The translations under genes were made by a program, and so were the position numbers. From positions 1 to 64,000 of the forward strand of contig PDSF01000036.1 in NCBI GenBank assembly GCA_002748355.1: DNA of 64,000 nucleotides, read 5' to 3'. Each line of letters starts with the position of its first letter. Positions within the stretch are counted from its first letter, which is position 1. Source of the DNA: Planctomycetota bacterium (GTDB lineage: Bacteria; Planctomycetota; UBA1135; GCA-002748355). Below, piece by piece: positions 7,572-16,500 of this stretch. The notes below the pieces were generated by a model. That model saw nothing but the letters and a program-made list of their open reading frames with translations, did no database searches and was not told the DNA's origin.

Positions 7572-9404
7572 TCAGTCGAGGTGCCCGGCGTCGCTGTCGC
7601 CCATTTCGATGCCACCTTGCGGGAAGTACTCGCTCCAGCGCTGGCTGACCGTCTTGGCCGTCTCGGGGTCGCAGAAGAGCTCTTCGGGATACTCCGGGCG
7701 CATGCGGGCGTCGATCACGATCGGGGGCGTATGCGAGGCTCTGTTGGCGATGATGCGGATGCTGCGCGCGTGGATGTCGGCCGCGGGCTCGAAGCGGGTG
7801 AAGGTGACCCAGAGAAAGTTCATCGCTGACTTGGCCGAGCGTTCGGCGTCGTCGACGAGGACCATCAGGGGCCACGGCTCCAGAGCCGGATGCTGGGCCA
7901 GGCGCTGGCAGGCCTCGGGCTCGGCCGCGTAGCTCGGGCCTTCGACGACCAGGCAGCCAGGGCAGAAGGGGAGGGCCTTGCGGAAGCCTTGCGGCAAGGA
8001 GGCGTTCTCGAACTTGGGAGGAAGCTCTCGGATGGGATCGCCGAGGCCGAGCAGCACGCCCTTGGAGCCCTCGTTGACCTTGGGCCCGGTGTAGTCGAGC
8101 GTGTCCATCGACAGGTCGCCGAAGATGTAGAGGTCGCTCTCAAAGCGGCAGCGCGCGAGCACATGGCTCAGCGTCGAGGCGAAGTCCTTGAGCTCGACGT
8201 CTTGGTCGGTCAGGAGCAAGAACTTGGTCAGCGCCAGCTGCCCTTCGCCAAGGATGCGGAAGGCCTGGGTCATGGCCTCGCGCTTGTAGCGCTCTTCGAC
8301 GACGGCGGCCGCGAGGCTGTGGTAGCCGGTCTCGCCGTAGCTCCACAGCTGTTTGACCGCAGGCATGACCACGTGGATGAGCGGGTCGAGCAGCTCCTGC
8401 AGGTAATCGCCGATGAAGAAGTCTTCCTGGCGCGGTTTGCCCACGACGGTGGCGGTGCAGATCGGATTCCTGCGGTGCAGCAGGGCGTCCACGTCCAGGC
8501 GCGGATACTCGTGCTTGAGCGAGTAGTAGCCGTAGTGATCGCCGAAGGGCCCCTCCGGGTGGCGGGCGCCAGCTTGCACCTTCCCCACGATCACGAACTC
8601 GCTGGCCGCGGCGACGGGCATGGGCCCGGCCGGGTTCTGCGCAAAGGGGAAGCGCTGCCCCAGCATCAGCGAGGCGAGGAGGATCTCCGGGACGTTTTCC
8701 GGCAGCGGCGCGATGGCGGAGAGGATCATCCCCGGAGGCCCGCCGATGTGCACGTTGACCGGCATCGGCTGGCCCAGCTCTTCGTATCGCTGCAGGTGGA
8801 AGCCACCGCCCTTGCCGATCTGCATGTGCAGGCCGCAGGTCTCGTCATCGAAGCGCTGGATGCGGTACATGCCGAGGTTGGAGCCGAGCCCTTCGGGGTG
8901 TTCGGTCCAGACCAGGGGCAGGGTCACGAAAGGCCCGCCGTCCTTTTCCCAGGTGCGGAGCAAGGGCAGGCGCCCCAGGCGCGCCGGGCTGTCGACGACT
9001 TCGGTGACCGCGCCGCGGCGCCGCAGCTTGCGCCCGACCTTGGTGAGGGAGAACAGTGCATCCCGCTGCTGCCAGAGCTTGCCGAGGCTCGGCGGCATGA
9101 GCTTGTGGGGGAAGCTGGCGATGCGCGCCACCAGCTGCTCGGGGCGGCGGCCGAAGGCCAGCTCGACCCGCCGGGCGCTGCCAAAGAGATTGGTCACCAG
9201 CGGCCAATCGGAGCCCTTGATCCGCTTGAAGAGCAGGGCCGGGCCGCCGGCCGCGATGACGCGGCGGTGCAGTTCGGCGGCTTCGAGATCGGGGTCGACC
9301 GGGGCCTCGATTTCGACCAGCTCGCCCTCGCTTCGAAACAGGTCGAGGAGGGCGCGCAGGTCGAGGAGGCCGGTGGGGGGATCGAGGGGTTGGCGCGCGG
9401 TCAT
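7572..9404 (-). CDS. UbiD-family decarboxylase
   Basis: 610 residues matching the long UbiD/menaquinone-type decarboxylases. These use prenylated FMN to decarboxylate aromatic or unsaturated acids, as in ubiquinone or futalosine-pathway menaquinone synthesis. The family block EGPFGDHYGYYS is clear, preceded by a GGPPGMILSA-type segment. The N-terminal FRSEGELVEIEAPVDPDLE is typical of the family, and the long C-terminal extension (residues about 480-610) fits the roughly 600-residue subgroup. A menaquinone role is plausible, but no other mqn or men gene is in the window. It starts 13 bp after the stop of the OPT transporter gene, so the two are co-transcribed. Confidence 0.8.
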   Translation of the reverse strand: MTARQPLDPPTGLLDLRALLDLFRSEGELVEIEAPVDPDLEAAELHRRVIAAGGPALLFKRIKGSDWPLVTNLFGSARRVELAFGRRPEQLVARIASFPHKLMPPSLGKLWQQRDALFSLTKVGRKLRRRGAVTEVVDSPARLGRLPLLRTWEKDGGPFVTLPLVWTEHPEGLGSNLGMYRIQRFDDETCGLHMQIGKGGGFHLQRYEELGQPMPVNVHIGGPPGMILSAIAPLPENVPEILLASLMLGQRFPFAQNPAGPMPVAAASEFVIVGKVQAGARHPEGPFGDHYGYYSLKHEYPRLDVDALLHRRNPICTATVVGKPRQEDFFIGDYLQELLDPLIHVVMPAVKQLWSYGETGYHSLAAAVVEERYKREAMTQAFRILGEGQLALTKFLLLTDQDVELKDFASTLSHVLARCRFESDLYIFGDLSMDTLDYTGPKVNEGSKGVLLGLGDPIRELPPKFENASLPQGFRKALPFCPGCLVVEGPSYAAEPEACQRLAQHPALEPWPLMVLVDDAERSAKSAMNFLWVTFTRFEPAADIHARSIRIIANRASHTPPIVIDARMRPEYPEELFCDPETAKTVSQRWSEYFPQGGIEMGDSDAGHLD

Positions 9405-9416
9405 TTGGCCGTTCTG

Positions 9417-11273
9417 TTAATGGCCGGTGAGCTTCGGCACGTCGAGCAGGGTGAGCCCGGCGTTGATGATGCCCATGAGCCCTTCGCCGGCCACCAGGCC
9501 AGAAGCGAGGACGAAGTCGTATTTGTTGACCGAGCCGGGGTTGATCTTCTTCCAAAGCAGCCAGATCAGGAGGCCGAAGAACATCACCAGGGAGTAGTAG
9601 GGCGGGACGATGAAGGCGATGCCCATCGCCATGCCGCTCGGCACCAGACCCTTGATCGAGGGGAACTTGCGCAGGATCGGCAGCAGGGCTCCGAAGCTTC
9701 CGGCGAGGATGACCGCCGTCAAGGCGTGGGGCGGAAGCGCGTCCAAGCCCTTGGCGAGGAGCTCGGCCATGGCCCGCCATGCGTGCGCGGCCGGCGCTGG
9801 CAGCTCTTTGCCGCCGATCGGATAGGCACTGTCGAAGATGAAGTAGGCGGGGACCACGAAGAGCACACCGGCGACGATGCCGAAGAGCTGGGCGAAGAAC
9901 TGCTGGCGCGGAGAAGCGCCGAGCATGTGCCCGGTCTTGAGGTCCTGCATCATGTCGCCGGCCTGGCTGGCGCCAGCGCCGGTGATCGCGGCACACATGA
10001 GGTTGGCATTGGTGGCGCCAGGAGCGAGGCCACCAAAGACCAGCTGCGTTACCTTGCCCATGCCGCCGATCGGGTTGATATCGGTTTCACCGACCGAGCG
10101 CACGGCGACGACCGCGAGCACGCTGGAGAGGGCGACGGCGATCAGGGTCAGATAGACGGGGATCTTGAAGAGCCATAGCGCGAACACGCAGGTCAGCAGG
10201 GTTCCGGCCGCGAGGCCGCCCATCCACCACAGACTCGGGATCGACTGGTCCTTGGGCAGGTCCGTGTTGTCCCCGAGCCGCTTGGGCATGGCGAAGGCCC
10301 GAACAAAGGTCTTCCACGAGAGCGCCAGCGCCATCAGCGCCTCGGTCACCATCAGCGCCACTCCCGGCCAGAGCAGCCAGCCGCGTGCGCCGTCGGAGTA
10401 GGACATGATTTCGCCAGGCGCCCAGCCGGCGGCTTGGACCTGGGGGCCGAGCACGGCCCAGGCGAGCAGCGCGCCGAGGACGAGGGAGGTCGCGACGCGT
10501 GGACCGATCAAGAAGCCAGCGCCGAAGAGGGCTGGCCCGAGGTAGAGCTTGAAGCCCCAGGCTGCGGCCACTCCGAGCGGGGCCCAGGCGATCCAATCGT
10601 GCAGGGGAGGTTGCTCCAGCTGCGGGACGAAGTAGCCGCCGAGGGCAAAGAGCGCCGCGGCGCCGCCGGCCCAGAGCAGGACCTTCGCCTTCATCAGGGC
10701 CTCGCTGCCGCCGCCTTCGCTGTTCTCGTCGCCATGCATCGCCAGGATGGTCTCGCAGGTCGCGGTGCCCGTCGGGAAACGCAGGCGATCGATCTCTACG
10801 ACCTGCCGGCGCAGCGGCACGGCGAAGAATACGCCGAGGAAGGCCACGCCCACCGACCAGCCGATCAGCTCATACCAGACGAAGTCATAGCCGAGCATTT
10901 GCATGGCCGGGATCGCCGCTACGAGGCCGCCTGCCGAAGCCATTGCGCCCGCGGCCGAGCCTGAGGTCTGGGTGATATTGGTCTCGAGCACGGAGAGACG
11001 CTTGCCCAGCATCGTGAACAGGGCGAAGCCGAGCACCGCCGACACGATGGAGGCGCCGAAGGTCCAGCCGATCTTCAGTCCGATGTAGATGTTGGTGCAG
11101 GAGACGACGCTGCCGACGAGGCAACCGATGAGCACCGCACGCAGGGTGAGCTGCGCTTCGCCGGGTAAGGGGAAGTAGCGCTGGTCGGCGTGCGTATCGC
11201 TGGAGACTGGCTGCTGCTGCTGCGGCTCCGGCGTGGTGCCATTCGACGAGGACGATTCAGGCGTGCTGCTCAA
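9417..11273 (-). CDS. OPT-family oligopeptide transporter
   Basis: About 618 residues from a TTG at 11273 that has GGAGG five bases upstream. An ATG at 11336 would add 21 residues without a ribosome-binding site. After a Ser/Pro/Gln-rich cytoplasmic tail there are about 16 hydrophobic segments. Family hallmarks include the glycine/asparagine-rich first helices (CTNIYIGLKIGW), the NITQTSGSAAGAMASAGGL loop and the late QAGDMMQDLKTGHMLGASPR motif. OPT proteins are proton-coupled importers of oligopeptides or metal chelates. It leads the operon with the UbiD-type decarboxylase and the anchored hypothetical; whether its substrate relates to the decarboxylase is unknown. It is divergent from metG. 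Confidence 0.85.
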   Translation of the reverse strand: MSSTPESSSSNGTTPEPQQQQPVSSDTHADQRYFPLPGEAQLTLRAVLIGCLVGSVVSCTNIYIGLKIGWTFGASIVSAVLGFALFTMLGKRLSVLETNITQTSGSAAGAMASAGGLVAAIPAMQMLGYDFVWYELIGWSVGVAFLGVFFAVPLRRQVVEIDRLRFPTGTATCETILAMHGDENSEGGGSEALMKAKVLLWAGGAAALFALGGYFVPQLEQPPLHDWIAWAPLGVAAAWGFKLYLGPALFGAGFLIGPRVATSLVLGALLAWAVLGPQVQAAGWAPGEIMSYSDGARGWLLWPGVALMVTEALMALALSWKTFVRAFAMPKRLGDNTDLPKDQSIPSLWWMGGLAAGTLLTCVFALWLFKIPVYLTLIAVALSSVLAVVAVRSVGETDINPIGGMGKVTQLVFGGLAPGATNANLMCAAITGAGASQAGDMMQDLKTGHMLGASPRQQFFAQLFGIVAGVLFVVPAYFIFDSAYPIGGKELPAPAAHAWRAMAELLAKGLDALPPHALTAVILAGSFGALLPILRKFPSIKGLVPSGMAMGIAFIVPPYYSLVMFFGLLIWLLWKKINPGSVNKYDFVLASGLVAGEGLMGIINAGLTLLDVPKLTGH

Positions 11274-11557
11274 GGGACCTCCAGAGAATGGAAGGCCAGC
11301 AACCTTGCCCCCCGGCCGGTTTTGGGGCAACGGCATCTTGGGAAACCGGGGGCGCGTTAGGGCCGAGACATGGCCCTGCGTATAGGGCGGCTGCGCTGCG
11401 CCGCTCCGGCCCTGCCGCCGCGAAGCGACCCTTGCCGGTCGAAGAGGACGAAGAGCCGCGATTTCGTCATGGACCAGGCTGCGTCCCGGCTAACAATCCT
11501 TCGCTTCGCAATCGAGTGAGGCGCGCCTTCAGGGCGCCGGACGAGGGATGGAGCGCT

Positions 11558-13489
11558 ATGGCAGCCAAGAAGGGCGGCAGGCCGGATTTGGATCTCGACA
11601 CGTTGCTGGCACGGGTGCCACGGCCCAAGCGGCTGGTGGTGACGGCGGGCATGCCCTATGCGAATGGGCCGCTGCACCTGGGGCATCTGGCCGGCGCCCA
11701 CCTGCCTGCCGACATCTTTGCCCGCTTCCAGGGCATGGTCATCGGCCGGGAGAATGTGCTCTTCGTCTGCGGTAACGACGACCACGGTTCGACCAGCGAG
11801 ATCGCGGCGATGCGCGCCGGGAAGTCGATCCGGGACTTCCTCGACGAGATCCATGAGCAGCAGACGCAGACGATGCAGCGCTATGCCATCGGGCTCGACA
11901 TCTATAGCGGGACCAGCCAGCCGGAGACCTTTCCGGTGCACGAGGCGACCTGCCAGGACTTCTTGACCCGGCTCCATGGCAACGGCCTGCTCAGCAAGCG
12001 GGCGAGCATGCAGTGGTTTGACCCGAAGGCGCAGCGCTTCCTCCCCGACCGCTTCGTGCGCGGCACCTGCCCCAATCCCAAGTGCGGCAACCCGGATGCG
12101 TATAGCGACGAATGCGACGTTTGCGGGCATCAGCACCAGCCCGACGAACTCATCGAGCCGCGCAGCAGCATCAGCGACGCCACGCCGGAGATGCGGGAGA
12201 CCCTGCACTGGTGGCTGGATATGTGGCAGGTCTCCGAGCTCATGCGCGAGTGGATCCAGTCGAAGACCCGGATCTGGCGCAAGTCGACGATCAGCGATGT
12301 CCTGGAGTGCGTGCTGCCTTCGCTGCACTTCGACAACGTCCACGAGGCGGCCTATCGCGAGATTCGCTCGGGCCTGCCTGAGCACAAGATGAAGTACGCC
12401 CCCGGCAAGCAGGTGCTGCTGCAGTTCAAGGACAAGGACGGTCTGGGCAAGGGGCGTGAGACGCTTGAGGCGCATGGGCTAGAGCACCGCCTCCTGGATG
12501 AATGGGCGCATCGCTCGATTACCCGCGACATCTCTTGGGGGGTGCCATTGCCGGCCATCGATCCGGAGCTCGCCGGCAAGACGCTCTACGTCTGGCCTGA
12601 GTCCTTGATTGCGCCGATCTCCTTCTCCCGCGTCGCCCTGGCCAAGCGGGGCGAGGCCGAGTCGAGCTACCGCGAGTATTGGTGCGATCCCGAGTCGCGC
12701 ATCGTGCAGTTCCTCGGTCAGGACAATGTCTTCTTCTACGTCTTGATGCAGGCGGCGATGTGGCTCGGATCCCAAGAGGATCCTCAACGCATGCCCGTGG
12801 CGGGGGAGTATCAGCTCACCGACATCATCAGCAGTTTTCACCTGATGGTCGGTGGCGAGAAGATGAGCAAGTCCAAGGGCAACTTCTTCACCGGCGACCA
12901 ACTGCTGGATGAGAAGGGCTACGACGCCGATCAGATTCGCTACTACATGGCGATCCTCGGCCTCAGCAAGACGCAGGCGGACTTTGATTTTGAGAAGCTG
13001 GATGAGCGCAACCGCTTCTTGGCGGGCCCGCTGAATGCGGCTTTCGAACGGCCGATTTCGGCGGCGCACTCGAAGTTTGCTGGCAAGGTCCCCAGCGGCA
13101 AGCTGGTGGATGATGTCGAGCAAAAGACCCTGCGCATCGTGCAGCGTTATCTCAAGTCGATGGGTAACGCCGATTATCCGACTCTGGTGTATGAGCTGGA
13201 GAACTACGCCCGCACGATTAACAGCCTGTTCAATCGTTATAAGCCGCATGATGATCGGCACCCCGAGGAAGGCCGGCGCGATGCGCTCTACTCCTCGTTC
13301 TACTTGCTCAAGTCGCTGATGATCATGCTCTATCCCTTCGTGCCGGAGACCATGGAGCGGCTGCGGGCTTCGCTGCGCTTGCCGGAGAGCGTGTGGCGCA
13401 TCGAGGAGCTGGGCACGCCGATTCCAGCGGGGCATGAGCTGGGCGAGATGGGGCGCTACTTCCCAGCGCTGGATGACGCCGAGGAATGA
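11558..13489 (+). CDS. metG: Methionyl-tRNA synthetase
   Basis: 643 residues. It attaches methionine to tRNA-Met in the cytoplasm. The class I HIGH-type motif reads PLHLGHLAGAHL near residue 37 and the KMSKS loop reads GGEKMSKSKGN. The CP insertion carries the four-cysteine zinc knuckle CPNPKCGN...CDVCGHQ. The protein ends shortly after the anticodon-binding helical domain and lacks the C-terminal Trbp111-like tRNA-binding domain found in many bacterial enzymes. ATG 11558 has GGAG upstream; the frame is open back to 11288, but that part is low-complexity and lies in the divergent promoter region. A GAGGATCCTC palindrome sits at 12776. The UvrA-like gene begins 17 bp downstream. Confidence 0.95.
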   Translation: MAAKKGGRPDLDLDTLLARVPRPKRLVVTAGMPYANGPLHLGHLAGAHLPADIFARFQGMVIGRENVLFVCGNDDHGSTSEIAAMRAGKSIRDFLDEIHEQQTQTMQRYAIGLDIYSGTSQPETFPVHEATCQDFLTRLHGNGLLSKRASMQWFDPKAQRFLPDRFVRGTCPNPKCGNPDAYSDECDVCGHQHQPDELIEPRSSISDATPEMRETLHWWLDMWQVSELMREWIQSKTRIWRKSTISDVLECVLPSLHFDNVHEAAYREIRSGLPEHKMKYAPGKQVLLQFKDKDGLGKGRETLEAHGLEHRLLDEWAHRSITRDISWGVPLPAIDPELAGKTLYVWPESLIAPISFSRVALAKRGEAESSYREYWCDPESRIVQFLGQDNVFFYVLMQAAMWLGSQEDPQRMPVAGEYQLTDIISSFHLMVGGEKMSKSKGNFFTGDQLLDEKGYDADQIRYYMAILGLSKTQADFDFEKLDERNRFLAGPLNAAFERPISAAHSKFAGKVPSGKLVDDVEQKTLRIVQRYLKSMGNADYPTLVYELENYARTINSLFNRYKPHDDRHPEEGRRDALYSSFYLLKSLMIMLYPFVPETMERLRASLRLPESVWRIEELGTPIPAGHELGEMGRYFPALDDAEE

Positions 13490-13505
13490 GCGCGGCTGAT
13501 CTGCG

Positions 13506-16500
13506 ATGAGTTCTGGGCTTCCGCCGCTGCGCATCCGTGCTGCGCGTGCGCATAACCTGCGCGGCATCGATGTCGAGATCCCGCGCCACGCCCTGACCGT
13601 GGTGACGGGGGTCTCGGGGAGTGGCAAATCCTCCCTGGTCTTTGACATCCTGCATGCCGAAGGGCAGCGCCGTTATCTGGAGACGCTGTCGCCGCGGGCG
13701 CGGCGGCTGCTGGCGCAGTTGCCTGCGGCAGCGGTGGAGGCGACCGAGCTCTTGTCGCCGAGCGTGGCCTTGGCGCAGGGCGGGACGGTTCGGGATCCGC
13801 GCTCGACGGTGGGGACGCTATCTGGGCTTTGGGACTTGCTGCGCCTGCTCTTTGCCCGTCATGGCCAGGGCTATGGCGCGGCGGCGTCGCTGCGTTTGGG
13901 GATGGGGCTCTTTTCCTTTCACAGCGAGCGCGGGGCTTGTCCGGCTTGTTCGGGGCTGGGGCTGCGTGAGGAGGTGGCGGAGGATTTGCTGATTGCGGAT
14001 CCGGCCAAGACCCTGCGCCAGGGCGCGTTGGTGCCGACGCTGAAGTCGGGCTACATCGTCTATTCCCAGGTCACGGTGGATGTGCTGGACCAGGTTTGCC
14101 GGGCGCATGGCTTTGATGTGGATACGCCCTGGCAGGAGCTGAGTGCGGAGCAGCAGCGGGTGGTGCTTTATGGCTCGGAGCGCATCAAGGTGCCCTTTGG
14201 TAAGCACTCGCTTGAGTCGCGCATGCGCTGGGAGGGGATTACGGCTAAGCCGCGTGAGCTGGGCTATTACCAAGGTTTGATTCCGACGATTCGCGCGACC
14301 TTGCAGCGTAGTCGAAACCCCAATGTGCTGCGCTTTGCCCGGGCTGAGACCTGCGCTGACTGTGGCGGCACGCGGCTGAGTGAGGCGGCGCGTAGTGTGC
14401 GGCTTGCGGGGCAGAGCCTCGACCAGGTCGCGGCGATGGAGCTGCCGGAGCTGCGGGAGTTTTGGGCGGGGCTGGGGCTGGGTAAGCACGACCGCGAGCT
14501 GAATGCCCAGTTTTGTCGGCGGACGGAGCTGCTGGCGGAGCTGGGGCTCGGCCACCTTAGCTGTGAGCGGGCGTCGAATAGCCTCTCGGGCGGGGAGGCG
14601 CAGCGGCTGCGGCTTTCGACCTGCGCCTTGGCGGGGATGAGCGGGCTGTGCTTTGTTTTTGATGAGCCGTCGATTGGGCTGCATCCGAGCGAAGAGAGTC
14701 AGGTGCTGGGGGTGCTGCGCAGCCTGCGCGATGCCGGCAATACCGTGGTGGTGGTGGAGCACAGCGAGCTGGCGCTTCGGGCCGCCGACCATGTGATCGA
14801 CCTTGGGCCTGGGGCTGGGCGCGAAGGTGGCGAGCTGGTTTGGGCTGGGCCGCCGCAGGATTTGGAGCATGCTCCAGAGCGCAGTGCGACCCGGCGCTGC
14901 TATGTGGAGCATGCTCCAGGTCCGCTGCGGGCGGCGCGCCGGGGCGGGGGCAGCTTGCTACTGCGTGGCGCTGCGGCGAGAAACCTGCGTGGTATTGATG
15001 CGGAGCTGCGGCGCGAGGCCTTCAACGTGGTCTGCGGCGTGGCTGGGGCCGGTAAGTCGACGCTGGTGCACGCCACCCTGGCGGCGGCCTTGCGCGCCAA
15101 GCTGCATGGGGCCAAGCAGCGTCCGGGGGCCCATGCCGGCATCGACGGGGCCGAGTGCTTTGAGAAGCTGGTGCACGTCGATCAGGCGGCGATCGGGCGG
15201 ACGCCGCGCAGCAATGCCGCGACCTATACCGGGCTCTTCGATGTGCTGCGCGCTCGCTTTGCCGCCGAGCCCTTGGCCAAGGAGCGGGGCTACTCGGCCG
15301 GGACCTTCTCGACCAATAGCAAGGCGGGCGGGCGCTGCCCCGCCTGCGAAGGCTCGGGCCGCGAGCTAGTCGGCATGCACGGGCTGCCCGATGTGGAGCT
15401 GCTCTGTGCTGCATGCGGCGGGCGCCGCTTCCGGAGCGAGGTTCTCGATGTGTGCTGTGATGGGCACACGATTAGCGAGGTGCTGGAGGCTTCGGTGGAC
15501 CAGGTGCGGACTTGGTTTGGGGAGCTGCCGGGAGCGGGGCGCATCCTCGATTGTCTGCACGATCTGGGCCTGGGCTATCTGCCGCTTGGGCAGCCGGCGA
15601 CGACCCTGTCCGGCGGCGAGGCGCAGCGCATCAAGCTCGCCAGTGAGTTGGCGCGTCCGGCTGCGGGGACGACGCTCTACGTGCTCGATGAGCCGACGGT
15701 CGGTCTGCACCGGGCGGATGTGGCTCTCTTGCTGCGTGCCCTGCATGCCCTGGTCGATCAGGGGCACACGGTGGTGGTGGTCGAGCACGATCTCGAGGTG
15801 CTGCGGGCGGCGGACTGGCTGCTGGAGTTGGGCCCGGGTGGCGGCGCCGATGGTGGCCAGGTCGTGGCCTGTGCTCAGCCGGCGGACTTGGCCAAGGGCG
15901 ATACGCTGACCGGGCGCGCGCTGCGCGGCGACTATGACCGGCCGCCGGCGCCGCGGCCGCTGCCGCCCCTGCCGGATGCGGTGCAGCTGCGCGAAGTGCG
16001 CACCCACACCCTGCGCGGCTTTGATGTGGCCATCCCTGCCCAGGGTTTGACGGTGATTACCGGGGTTTCGGGGAGTGGCAAGTCGTCCTTGGCCTTCGAC
16101 ACCCTGCATGCCCAGGCGAGGGCGCGCTTCACCGAGCATCTGTCGGCGCACACGCGGCGGCAGCTGGGAGCGCAGCGGGTGGGGGATGTCCGCGAGGTGG
16201 AGGGGATGCGCCCAACGGTGCCGCTGGATCAGCGAAGGGCCGCCCCCGGGCGCTCGCGATCCACGGTCTCGACCCTGGCGGCTTTGCATGGAGTGCTGAG
16301 CACCCTGTGGTCGCGTTGTGGGCGCGGAGAGGATGAGGATGCTCTCAAGCTGCCGGTGGGAGCCTTCTCCTTCCAGCGACGCGAGGGCGCCTGCCCGAGC
16401 TGCGAAGGGTTGGGCAGCGTCCCGCGCCTGCTTCCCGAGCGCTTGATCCTCGATCCGGAGCGGCCGCTCTTTGGCGGCGCCTTCGCTGGTCACGCGGTGC

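Noticed and set aside
7890..10178. Plus-strand open frame of 762 codons
   Set aside because: It is antisense to the clearly homologous UbiD-type decarboxylase and OPT transporter genes; GC-rich codon bias keeps the opposite frame open.
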